Position numbers and translations under genes: made by a program
Source of the DNA: an uncultured Oscillospiraceae bacterium
GTDB taxonomy: Bacteria; Bacillota; Clostridia; Oscillospirales; Oscillospiraceae
Direction: 5' to 3'
Assembly: GCA_910588365.1 (NCBI GenBank)
Contig: CAJUQS010000073.1
Location: forward strand, 1-37,559
DNA: 37,559 bases
Notes under the pieces: model-generated
What the model was told of the DNA's origin: nothing
Seen by the model: only the letters and a program-made list of their open reading frames with translations
The model's database searches: none
Part shown: positions 25,600 through 32,737 of the stretch, one piece after another
Layout of the letters: the number at the start of each line of letters is the position of its first letter
Position numbering within the stretch: position 1 is the stretch's first letter

Positions 25600-26700
25600 A
25601 TGAGCAGAATTTCACAGCGGGTGACGGCGGCGGTGTTCTGCGTGTTTCTGGCGGGATTCGGCCTGCTGCACCTGCTGCTGCCGGACCGCACCTTCTCGCC
25701 GGTGGAGAACCGGAACCTGGATCAGCTGCCCGCTTTCTCCTGGTCCGCTCTGGCGGACGGGAGCTACACGGCCGGGCTGGAGAGCTATCTGGCCGACCAG
25801 TTTCCGCTGCGGGACGGCTGGATGGGGCTGAAGACACGGTACGAGTACCTGCTGGGCAAGCGGGAGTTCCATAATGTGTACCTCTGCGGCGATACGCTGG
25901 TAGGCAAGGTGGAGGACGACAGCAGGGCGGAGCAGAACCTGGATTACCTCCGCCGTCTGGCGGAGAAGACGGAGCTGCCGCTGTACCTGGGCCTCATTCC
26001 CACGGCGGCGGAGACCTGGCGGGAGAAGCTTCCGGCTGGAGCGGAGAGCTTTGACCAGCGCTCCTACCTGGAGCGGGCCAGGGCCGTTCCAGGCATCACC
26101 TGGGTGGACGTGGCCGGCGCCCTGGCGGACCACGCCGGGGAGGGCCTGTACTACCGCACGGACCACCACTGGACCAGCCTGGGGGCCTACTACGGCTATA
26201 GCGCCTTCATGGATGCCCTGGGGGAGGAGCCCCTGCCCCTGGGGGAGGGGGGGACGGTGTCGGTTGATTTTTATGGCACCCTCTACTCCACCTCCGGCGT
26301 CCACTGGGTACGGCCGGATACCATTGAGCGGTATGTACCTGACAGCGGCGTGACGGTGGAGGATATAGAGTCCGGGGAGACCCACGGGCTGTACGTGAAC
26401 AGCTTCCTGGGGGAGAAGGATCAGTACGCCTCCTTCCTAGGCGGCAACGCGCCGCTCTATATTGTCCGCAATCCCGCGGCAGCCTCCCGGGAGAAGCTGC
26501 TGGTGGTCCGGGACAGCTACAGCGACAGCCTCGCACCGTTTCTGAGCCAGCGGTTCGGTGAGATCCACCTGCTGGATCTGCGCTACTACCGCACCGGCGT
26601 GGATCAATACGCGAGGGAGAACGGGATCGACCGGATTCTGGTCTGCTACAGTGTGGAGAACTTCATCAAGGACGTGGACGCGGTGTTTCTGGGGCAATAA
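25600..26700 (+). CDS. DHHW-family (AlgX/AlgJ-like) secreted acyl-transfer protein
   Basis: Predicted SGNH-hydrolase-fold protein of 366 residues anchored by an N-terminal hydrophobic segment (about 7-27), active outside the membrane. After FSPVENRNLDQLPAFSW and SYLADQFPLRDGWMGLKTRY comes the naming motif TDHHW (D188-W191) in YYRTDHHWTSLGAYYGYSAF. The nucleophile region is VVRDSYSDSLAPFL (serine about 306). AlgX/AlgJ proteins use this Asp-His/Ser set to move acetyl groups to polysaccharide, supplied by an MBOAT partner, which is encoded just upstream. GGGAGGGA precedes ATG 25600 by about 8 bases. It ends with LVCYSVENFIKD, typical of the family. Confidence 0.9.
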   Translation: MSRISQRVTAAVFCVFLAGFGLLHLLLPDRTFSPVENRNLDQLPAFSWSALADGSYTAGLESYLADQFPLRDGWMGLKTRYEYLLGKREFHNVYLCGDTLVGKVEDDSRAEQNLDYLRRLAEKTELPLYLGLIPTAAETWREKLPAGAESFDQRSYLERARAVPGITWVDVAGALADHAGEGLYYRTDHHWTSLGAYYGYSAFMDALGEEPLPLGEGGTVSVDFYGTLYSTSGVHWVRPDTIERYVPDSGVTVEDIESGETHGLYVNSFLGEKDQYASFLGGNAPLYIVRNPAAASREKLLVVRDSYSDSLAPFLSQRFGEIHLLDLRYYRTGVDQYARENGIDRILVCYSVENFIKDVDAVFLGQ

Positions 26701-26718
26701 CGCCCTGTCTCACCCAAT

Positions 26719-26733
26719 AGAAAATCATTTTCA
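26719..26733 (+). promoter_or_regulatory. Fur-box-like palindrome upstream of the second DUF4358 gene
   Basis: GAAAAT-C-ATTTTC (26720-26732) is a perfect 6-1-6 palindrome. Read as a 7-1-7 site it matches the Bacillus-type Fur consensus TGATAAT-N-ATTATCA at 11 of 14 positions. It lies 26 bases before the start codon. Function is a guess from pattern only. Confidence 0.3.
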
Positions 26734-26758
26734 TCATTATTTGGAGGATTTCGGAGAT

Positions 26759-27787
26759 ATGAAAAAGCTTCTTGCGCTGCTGTTGGCGCTGACCATGCTG
26801 CTGAGTCTGGCGGCCTGCGGAAAAAAGGACGACAAGGAAAACAACAACGCCGCCCCGGAGGGACACAACCAGGTCCAGACGCCGGCTCCCCAGCCGGACC
26901 CAGACCCGGAGCCGGATCCTGAGCCCCTTCTGCCGGATCCGGAGAAGGACGAGATGGAGGACGGAGAGGAGATCCTGGAGGACGGCGGGGAAGAGATCCC
27001 GGAGGAGGCTGGCGGAAAGGAAGGAGAGGCTGACTCCGCGCCTGCCTTCCGCGTCAGCCACGAGGACGTGACCCTGGGGCACGCCGGGGAGACCTTCCGG
27101 CTGTCGGTCTGGGACGCCAACGGCGACGCCCCCGACACCTGCACGTACACCTCCATCTATCCGGAGGTGGCGTCAGTGGATGAGGCCGGCGGCGCGGTGA
27201 CCGCCGTGGCGCCGGGGAGCACCACCGTTACGGTCCGCGCGGCCTACGGGGATGAGCAGGTGGAGTTCCAGTGCATCGTCCGCTGCAGGTGGACGGAGGA
27301 GAAGAACGACGCGGAGAAGGACGATGCGGCAGGCGGCACGGAGCCCAGCCAGCCCAGCCAGCCCGACTCCCCGGCCAGCCGGCCTGCTCTGGCTGACTTC
27401 GTTGCCACACTTCAGGGTTCTTACGAGGGCCTGGGCGCTCTGTCGCCTTACGAGGGGGAGCTGCTGGAGAACTACTACCCCGGTCTGAGCGGCATCGCCG
27501 CGGTGGAGGAGATCCTGGTCCAGGAGACGATGATGAGCACTGCCAATGTTGCCGTGGGCCTGGTCAAGCTCTCCGATGACGCCACGCTGGAGGATGTTCT
27601 GGCGGTGCAAAATATCTTCCAGTCCCGGATCACCACCCAGGCCGAGGGCGGCGCGTGGTACCCCGCCTCCTGCGAGACTTGGGAAAAGGGGGTCATTACA
27701 TCTGTCTCCAACTGCGTGGGAATGTTTGTCTATCCGGAAAGTGCCCAGGAATTGGCGGACCAGTTCACGGAGACATTCTCGAACTGA
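26759..27787 (+). CDS. Lipoprotein with Ig-like (Big_2) domain fused to DUF4358
   Basis: 342-residue secreted lipoprotein. The signal MKKLLALLLALTMLLSLAAC ends in the lipidated cysteine. A low-complexity Pro/Asp/Glu tether follows (about 30-95). A bacterial Ig-like fold comes next (about 100-180), with YPEVASVDEAGGAVTAVAPG and STTVTVRAAYGDEQVEFQC. After a second linker the C-terminal part (about 230-340) is DUF4358-like: ELLENYYPGLSGIAAVEEIL, FQSRITTQAEGGAWYPASCE and VGMFVYPESAQELADQFTET. These align with the lipoprotein at 23352. ATG 26759 is used because it begins the signal peptide and GGAGGA lies about 10 bases before it. Confidence 0.85.
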   Translation: MKKLLALLLALTMLLSLAACGKKDDKENNNAAPEGHNQVQTPAPQPDPDPEPDPEPLLPDPEKDEMEDGEEILEDGGEEIPEEAGGKEGEADSAPAFRVSHEDVTLGHAGETFRLSVWDANGDAPDTCTYTSIYPEVASVDEAGGAVTAVAPGSTTVTVRAAYGDEQVEFQCIVRCRWTEEKNDAEKDDAAGGTEPSQPSQPDSPASRPALADFVATLQGSYEGLGALSPYEGELLENYYPGLSGIAAVEEILVQETMMSTANVAVGLVKLSDDATLEDVLAVQNIFQSRITTQAEGGAWYPASCETWEKGVITSVSNCVGMFVYPESAQELADQFTETFSN

Positions 27788-27843
27788 GTTGAAAACCGCC
27801 GGAGCCGCCCAATCGGGACGCGGGCGAGAGGGGGAGAACGCTG

Positions 27844-28977
27844 ATGAAGGAAAAGCTGATTTCGTTTTTGAAACAGGAGACGGTGCTGTGCACTGCCCTT
27901 GTGCTGGCGGTGCTGTCCATGCTCTTTGTCCCTCCGGACGCGGAATATGCGTCCTACATTGATTTCCGGACCCTCGCCATCCTGTTCTGTCTGATGGGGG
28001 TCATGGCCGGGCTGCAGAAGACAGGCGTTTTTCAGTGGGTTGCGCAGGCGCTTCTGGGCAGGGTGAAAAAGGCGCGGCAGCTGGTATGGATCCTGGTTCT
28101 GCTCTGCTTTTTTACCAGCATGGCCATCACAAACGACGTCGCCCTCATCACCTTTGTCCCCTTTACGTTCATAGTCCTGAGGCTGGTCGGAGACGAGGTG
28201 AGAGCGCGGCTGCTGGTCCCGGTTGTCGTGCTGCAGACCATCGCCGCCAACCTGGGCAGTATGCTGACACCGGTAGGAAATCCCCAGAATCTCTATCTGT
28301 ACGGCAGGGCGGGGCTCTCCCTCGGATCCTTCATTCTGCTGATGCTGCCGTATACTGCTGTCTCCCTTCTCCTCATTGTGATCTGGAGCACGGTCCAGAC
28401 CAGGAAATACAACGGCCCAATCCAGGTCTCCTTTGATGAGGAGATCCGGCTCTCCGGCAAAAGCGTACAGCTTGCCGCGTATCTCCTTCTCTTTGCCGCC
28501 GACCTGCTGGCGGTGGCGAGGGTGGTTCCCTGTACGATAACGCTCACTGCAACAATCATCGGGCTTATGCTCATAGACCGATCGATATTTGCCCGCGTGG
28601 ATTACAGCCTGCTCCTGACCTTCGTTGGATTCTTTGTTTTTATCGGCAACATGGGGCGGATGCCGGCCTTCCATGACTTCCTGCAGCGAATTGTCTCCGG
28701 CCATGAGCTGCTGACAGGCGCCGCCGCAAGCCAGTTGATCAGCAATGTGCCGGCCGCGCTCCTGCTGTCGGGATTCACAGAGGATCTGCCGGCCCTGCTG
28801 GTAGGCGTCAATCTCGGCGGTCTGGGCACGCTGATCGCATCTATGGCGAGCCTGATTTCCTACAAGCTTGTTGTGCGGGAGGAGAGCGGGGTAAAAGGTA
28901 CATATTTTTGGCATTTTACACTGGTCAATATCGCCTTTTTGGCAATCCTGCTGCTGTTTGCCATCCTTTTGGCTTAA
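27844..28977 (+). CDS. SLC13/ArsB-NhaD (ion transporter superfamily) permease
   Basis: Predicted cytoplasmic-membrane anion or cation transporter, 377 residues with about ten hydrophobic helices. It carries the paired re-entrant-loop motifs of the superfamily: SMAITNDVALITFVPF in the first half, NLGSMLTPVGNPQNLYLYGR after it, and ASQLISNVPAALLLSGFT in the second half. GGGGAG stands about 8 bases before the ATG. It follows the lipoprotein gene after 56 bases without a visible promoter, so it may end the same operon, though its chemistry differs. Substrate (citrate, dicarboxylate, arsenite or sodium) cannot be assigned. Confidence 0.85.
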   Translation: MKEKLISFLKQETVLCTALVLAVLSMLFVPPDAEYASYIDFRTLAILFCLMGVMAGLQKTGVFQWVAQALLGRVKKARQLVWILVLLCFFTSMAITNDVALITFVPFTFIVLRLVGDEVRARLLVPVVVLQTIAANLGSMLTPVGNPQNLYLYGRAGLSLGSFILLMLPYTAVSLLLIVIWSTVQTRKYNGPIQVSFDEEIRLSGKSVQLAAYLLLFAADLLAVARVVPCTITLTATIIGLMLIDRSIFARVDYSLLLTFVGFFVFIGNMGRMPAFHDFLQRIVSGHELLTGAAASQLISNVPAALLLSGFTEDLPALLVGVNLGGLGTLIASMASLISYKLVVREESGVKGTYFWHFTLVNIAFLAILLLFAILLA

Positions 28978-29048
28978 AGGCCGCACCCGGCGCCCTCCAT
29001 ACGCGTCTTTCCGATTCTTAACCGGCGAGAACAATTCCATACAAAATG

Positions 29049-29074
29049 CCGGTCAGGATAACCTGACCGGGATT
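29049..29074. terminator. Bidirectional terminator
   Basis: CCGGTCAGG / CCTGACCGG stem with ATAA loop. It is flanked by AAAATG on the left and GATTTT on the right, so a U stretch follows in both directions. It serves the permease (plus) and the nucleoside kinase (minus). Confidence 0.85.
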
Positions 29075-29111
29075 TTCAGATGAACGATTCCATACGGGCC
29101 TTCCCGCCCCG

Positions 29112-30782
29112 TCAGGCGTGGTAGCATCCGCCGCCGATGAACTCCCGCATCAGGGACGTTTGGGGGATGTTATCCGAGGGAATGGGCAGGAAATAGTTTA
29201 AGAATTTCAGCAGCCTCTTCGCCTCAATATACTCCTCGCTGTCCCTGGGGACGCCAAAGAGCAGGGGTTGTACGTAAGTCTTCAACAGGGCCGTCTCATA
29301 GATCAGCGCCGAGTTGAAGATCACGTCCGCGCTGTCCTGGAAGGGGAAGATGTTGTTCTCCTCGCCCCGCCGGACAGAAGGCCACATTTTGATGGTGGCC
29401 TGGGCGCTGTAGCCCCGGGTCCGGGCGTCCCGCTCGATCCGCCGCAGAAGGCGGGCGTCGGTGGAGGGAATGCGGTTGTGATCGTCAATATTCAGCGTGG
29501 TGAGGCAGCTGATATAAATTTTATACTTGCTCGCCTTGGGCAGCGCGTGGGTGAACTGGTCGTTGAGGCAGTGGATCCCCTCAATGACCAGGACGTCCCC
29601 GTCACCCAGGGCGAGGGTATTTCCGTTGTACTCCCGGACGCCCTTTTTGAAATTGTAGGTGGGCAGATCGACGGTCTCGCCGTTCAGCAGGCGCACCATG
29701 TCCGTGTTGAACTGCTCCACATCCATGGCGCCCAGGCCCTCGAAGTCGTAGTTGCCGTTTTCGTCCCGGGGGGTCTTGTCCCTGTTGACGAAGTAGTTGT
29801 CCGTGGCGATGGCGTGGGGCCGCAGGCCGCAGGCCCGCAGCTGGGTGGACAGACGGTGGGAGAAGGTGGTCTTTCCGGAGGAGGAGGGCCCCGCGATCAT
29901 GACAAAGCGGACCTCTTTGCGGGCGGCGATCTCCGCGGCAATGTCGCCGATCTTTTTCTCCATCATAGCCTCGTAGGCCAGGATGAGCGGCGTGGTATTG
30001 CCCTGGGAGACGGCGGCGTTCAGCTCCGCTACGTTGGAGACATTCAGCGCCTCGGCGCGCTGATTGGACTCGTGGAGCTCCCGGAATACCTTCATGGCCG
30101 GCCGAAACTCCTCCAAATGGCCGGGATCCCTCCGGGTAGGCAGGCGCAGAACAAAGCCGCTTTCAAACAGCTCCAGGCCGAAGCACCTGATATACCCGGT
30201 ATCCGGCACCATATAGCCATAGAAGTAGTCCACAAAGCCGTCCAGAGAGTATACGTTGACATGGGAGTTGATCCGGAAGCTGAGCAGCTGGGCCTTGTGG
30301 ATGAGCCGCTCCCGCTGGAACAGCTCGATGGCGTCATCAATATTGATGGAGTGTTTTTCGATGGGAAGCGCCTGGGCGGACAGCTCCCGCATTCGCTCCT
30401 CCACCCGCTCCAGCAGGGCCTGGTCCAGGGTAAAATCGCCCTGGGCGCGGATAAAGAGGGCGCGGCTGAGGGAGTACTCCACACAGATGCGCTCCACGTT
30501 CTCCCGGCCCGCCACGTCATAAAACGCCTTGAGCATCAAAAAGACCGCGCTGCGCTCGTAGGTCTGAATGCCGGGGATATCCTGGGCGGTAACCATTTTC
30601 AGCGAGCAGTCCCGGTCCAGGGACTTGTGGAGCTCGCAGAGCTTCCCATCCCGGTTGACCAGCAGGATATCATAGGGGAACCGCTGCTGAAAGTCCGCCG
30701 CGATGGTGCGGTAGGGCGTTCCCTGGGGATAGGCGTATTCCACGCCGTCTACCATGACCTTTACCATTTTCTTTTCTTCCAT
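29112..30782 (-). CDS. Nucleoside (uridine-type) kinase with N-terminal TGS/ThrRS-like region
   Basis: Predicted to phosphorylate uridine/cytidine in pyrimidine salvage, 556 residues. The N-terminus (about 1-65, VKVMVDGVEYAYPQGTPYRT to CSLKMVTAQDI) is TGS-like. The next part (about 70-200) resembles the second additional domain of ThrRS but lacks its HxxxH metal pair. The kinase domain starts at VMIAGPSSSGKTTFSHRLST and has DNYFVNRDKTPRDENGNYDF and LVIEGIHCLND. This fusion is a known clostridial/Thermotoga nucleoside kinase form. ATG 30782 has AGGAGG 7 bases upstream. It lies downstream of upp in the same direction but has its own promoter. Confidence 0.93.
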   Translation of the reverse strand: MEEKKMVKVMVDGVEYAYPQGTPYRTIAADFQQRFPYDILLVNRDGKLCELHKSLDRDCSLKMVTAQDIPGIQTYERSAVFLMLKAFYDVAGRENVERICVEYSLSRALFIRAQGDFTLDQALLERVEERMRELSAQALPIEKHSINIDDAIELFQRERLIHKAQLLSFRINSHVNVYSLDGFVDYFYGYMVPDTGYIRCFGLELFESGFVLRLPTRRDPGHLEEFRPAMKVFRELHESNQRAEALNVSNVAELNAAVSQGNTTPLILAYEAMMEKKIGDIAAEIAARKEVRFVMIAGPSSSGKTTFSHRLSTQLRACGLRPHAIATDNYFVNRDKTPRDENGNYDFEGLGAMDVEQFNTDMVRLLNGETVDLPTYNFKKGVREYNGNTLALGDGDVLVIEGIHCLNDQFTHALPKASKYKIYISCLTTLNIDDHNRIPSTDARLLRRIERDARTRGYSAQATIKMWPSVRRGEENNIFPFQDSADVIFNSALIYETALLKTYVQPLLFGVPRDSEEYIEAKRLLKFLNYFLPIPSDNIPQTSLMREFIGGGCYHA

Positions 30783-30873
30783 GTGATAGCCTCCTGTCCG
30801 TGATGATCCTGATGGTTCCAACAGCGCTGTTGATATGAGTTTGTTGTCTGCACAGGTGAAAGAGTTTTATTCT

Positions 30874-30902
30874 ATTTTATCAGATCATGCCGTATAATGC
30901 AA
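30874..30902 (-). promoter_or_regulatory. Promoter of the nucleoside kinase gene
   Basis: On the minus strand: TTGCAT (30902-30897), 17-base spacer, TAAAAT (30879-30874), about 90 bases before the start codon. Confidence 0.65.
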
Positions 30903-30964
30903 TCCTTTGTTAGGCGCAGTTTGAGAAACGGAATGACTGCCGGCAGGTAAGCTCTGGTTTACCG

Positions 30965-31080
30965 CTCTGATGGACACATGGCCCGGCGTATGGCCGGGCG
31001 TGCTGATCATTTCGCAGCCTCCGCCCCGGCGGCAGCACGCTGGTGAGGCCGCGGTGATAAAGAACCTCCGAATGGAGGAG
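30965..31080 (-). pseudogene. Possible remnant of a metallo-beta-lactamase-fold gene
   Basis: The 335-base gap between upp and the nucleoside kinase has no intact gene. One minus-strand frame gives CEMISTPGHTPGHVSIRA, whose TPGHTPGHVSI is the classic histidine-bearing motif of metallo-beta-lactamase-fold hydrolases. Just upstream, a different frame gives EVLYHRGLTSVLPPGRRL. A single frameshift would join them. No start, HxHxDH motif or rest of the domain is left, and the fragment runs into the kinase promoter. It could be chance in GC-rich DNA. Confidence 0.33.
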
Positions 31081-31117
31081 CGGAGGGCGGCACCACCCGT
31101 CCTCCGTTCCCGGCAAA

Positions 31118-31753
31118 TCACTTGGTTCCGAAAATCCGGTCCCCCGCGTCCCCCAGGCCGGGGACGATATACCCGTTCTCGTTGAGCCGGTCGTCCACCG
31201 CGCCGCAGTAGATTTCCACGTCCGGGTGGTCGGCCTGGACCCGCTCAATACCCTCGGGCGCGGCCAGGAGTACCATCAGCTTGATGCTGGTGCAGCCGTA
31301 CTCCTTCATGAATCCGATGGCCGCGGAGGCGGAGCCGCCGGTGGCCAGCATGGGATCCACAATCAGCACCTCCCGCTCGGCAATATCCTTGGGCATCTTG
31401 CAGAAGTACTTTACCGGCTCCAGGGTATCCTCGTTCCGGTACAGGCCGATGTGGCCCACCCGGGCGGAGGGGACCATCCGCAGCACACCGTCCACCAGAC
31501 CCAGGCCCGCCCGGAGGATGGGCACCACGGCGAACTTCTTCCCCTTGAGCACAGGCGCCATGGTTTTGCAGATGGGGGTCTCCACCTCCTTCTCCGTCAG
31601 GGGCAGATCCCGGGTGGCCTCGTAGGTCAGCAGCATCCCGATCTCGCTGACCAGCTCCCGGAAATCCTTGGTAGCGGTGTTCTTATCCCGCAGGATGGTC
31701 AGCTTGTGGGACAGCAGGGGGTGGCTGACGACATGGACTTTTTCACTGTACAT
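31118..31753 (-). CDS. upp: Uracil phosphoribosyltransferase
   Basis: Converts uracil and PRPP to UMP in pyrimidine salvage. The 211-residue length is normal. The N-terminus KVHVVSHPLLSHKLTILRDK, the PRPP loop VLIVDPMLATGGSASAAI (about 129-146) and the uracil-binding C-terminal YIVPGLGDAGDRIFGTK are intact. The ATG at 31753 has GGGAGA about 10 bases upstream. The neighbouring nucleoside kinase makes the same product from uridine, forming a salvage cluster with separate promoters. Confidence 0.97.
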   Translation of the reverse strand: MYSEKVHVVSHPLLSHKLTILRDKNTATKDFRELVSEIGMLLTYEATRDLPLTEKEVETPICKTMAPVLKGKKFAVVPILRAGLGLVDGVLRMVPSARVGHIGLYRNEDTLEPVKYFCKMPKDIAEREVLIVDPMLATGGSASAAIGFMKEYGCTSIKLMVLLAAPEGIERVQADHPDVEIYCGAVDDRLNENGYIVPGLGDAGDRIFGTK

Positions 31754-31835
31754 AGCGGTTATTCTCCCTTCATAATCCAGCCTGTGGCGGCGGTTTCTTT
31801 TGCTGCGTCGGTGGTGAATGCAGGCTCTAAAAGAC

Positions 31836-31864
31836 AGTATACCACAAAAAGCGCCGCTTGTGGA
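31836..31864 (-). promoter_or_regulatory. Promoter of upp
   Basis: On the minus strand: TATACT (31841-31836) with a partial -35 match, TCCACA (31864-31859), at 17 bases. The leader of about 75 bases contains a GCCTG...CAGGC inverted pair; I see no known PyrR-type site. Confidence 0.5.
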
Positions 31865-31932
31865 GATGAATTTACAGACGGATCGGAAAAAGAGGAAAAG
31901 AAAATCTTAAGAATCAGCCCACTATTTTCCTC

Positions 31933-31961
31933 TTGCATTGACCCGTCTCCGCGCTTATAAT
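31933..31961 (+). promoter_or_regulatory. Promoter of the HD-domain gene
   Basis: TTGCAT (31933-31938), 17-base spacer, perfect TATAAT (31956-31961). Divergent from the upp promoter. Confidence 0.8.
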
Positions 31962-32020
31962 AAGGATAGCTATCAGACAACAAAAACATCCGCCCCGGCG
32001 GAGCGATGGAGGGACCGTCT

Positions 32021-32557
32021 TTGACAGAAAACTTCCGTGAAATGACAGAAGACATCATCAATCATCCTCTCTTTTTGCAGCTGCGCAGCTGCCCCCACCA
32101 CGGCGGTGACAACTCCCTGTACATTCACTCAATCTCTACGGCGAAGTGCGCGTACCGCCTGGCCCGCCAGTTCCACATGCGGGAGGAGCGGGTGCGCGCG
32201 GTGACCCGGGCCGCCCTGCTCCACGACTTTTTCGGCTACGACTGGCAGAGCGAGCGCCACCGCCGCTTTATGTGCCGCTACTCCGGTTTCAAGCGCATCT
32301 CCCATATGCACGCATTTATCCACGGGGCCCACGCCGCCCGGCGGGCGGACCGGCTGTTCGGCCTGGACGAGCGGCAGCGCTCGGCCATCACCAGCCACAT
32401 GTTCCCCCTGGCGCCGGTGCCCAAAAACTCCGAGGCCTGGGTGCTGACCCTGGCGGATAAGCTGGTGGCCTCCAAGGAGGTGGGGATGACGGTGGGCTGG
32501 CATGTGCGCAGCTGGTACCGCAAGGTGGTACCAGCCGCCTGCGCCGTGAGGCGCTGA
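32021..32557 (+). CDS. HD-domain phosphohydrolase
   Basis: Predicted metal-dependent phosphohydrolase of 178 residues. The HD set is visible: H in LYIHSISTAKCAYRLA, HD in RAALLHDFFGYDW, two further histidines in HMHAFIHGAHAARRA, and a closing Asp in VLTLADKLVASKE. Two starts are possible. ATG 32006 has almost no spaced ribosome binding site, while TTG 32021 lies 7 bases after GGAGGG (32008-32013), so TTG is preferred. Stand-alone unit with its own promoter and terminator. Substrate unknown; nucleotide hydrolysis is common in such small HD proteins. Confidence 0.88.
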   Translation: MTENFREMTEDIINHPLFLQLRSCPHHGGDNSLYIHSISTAKCAYRLARQFHMREERVRAVTRAALLHDFFGYDWQSERHRRFMCRYSGFKRISHMHAFIHGAHAARRADRLFGLDERQRSAITSHMFPLAPVPKNSEAWVLTLADKLVASKEVGMTVGWHVRSWYRKVVPAACAVRR

Positions 32558-32570
32558 GCGCAGCTGCCCC

Positions 32571-32606
32571 AAAATACGGCTGTCCTGACGGGCAGCCGTA
32601 TTTTTT
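32571..32606 (+). terminator. Terminator of the HD gene
   Basis: AAAATACGGCTG at 32571-32582 pairs with CAGCCGTATTTT (32593-32604); the run of T continues to 32606. Confidence 0.92.
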
Positions 32607-32673
32607 GCGGGATACGTTTGACGTTTGTAGAAATTCGACAAAAGAATTGCTCTATATTTGTAAAACTCACCTC

Positions 32674-32701
32674 TTGGCTTTCCGCCTGTATCTGGTATAA
32701 T
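32674..32701 (+). promoter_or_regulatory. Promoter of the copper-amine-oxidase-like repeat gene
   Basis: TTGGCT (32674-32679), 16-base spacer, perfect TATAAT (32696-32701), 36 bases before the ATG. Confidence 0.75.
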
Positions 32702-32737
32702 AGAGGTGACACTACAAAGCGAAAGGATGATCCGCGT

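Noticed and set aside
29268..30803. 511-residue plus-strand open frame opposite the nucleoside kinase
   Set aside because: Shadow frame; the minus strand encodes an intact kinase with all motifs.
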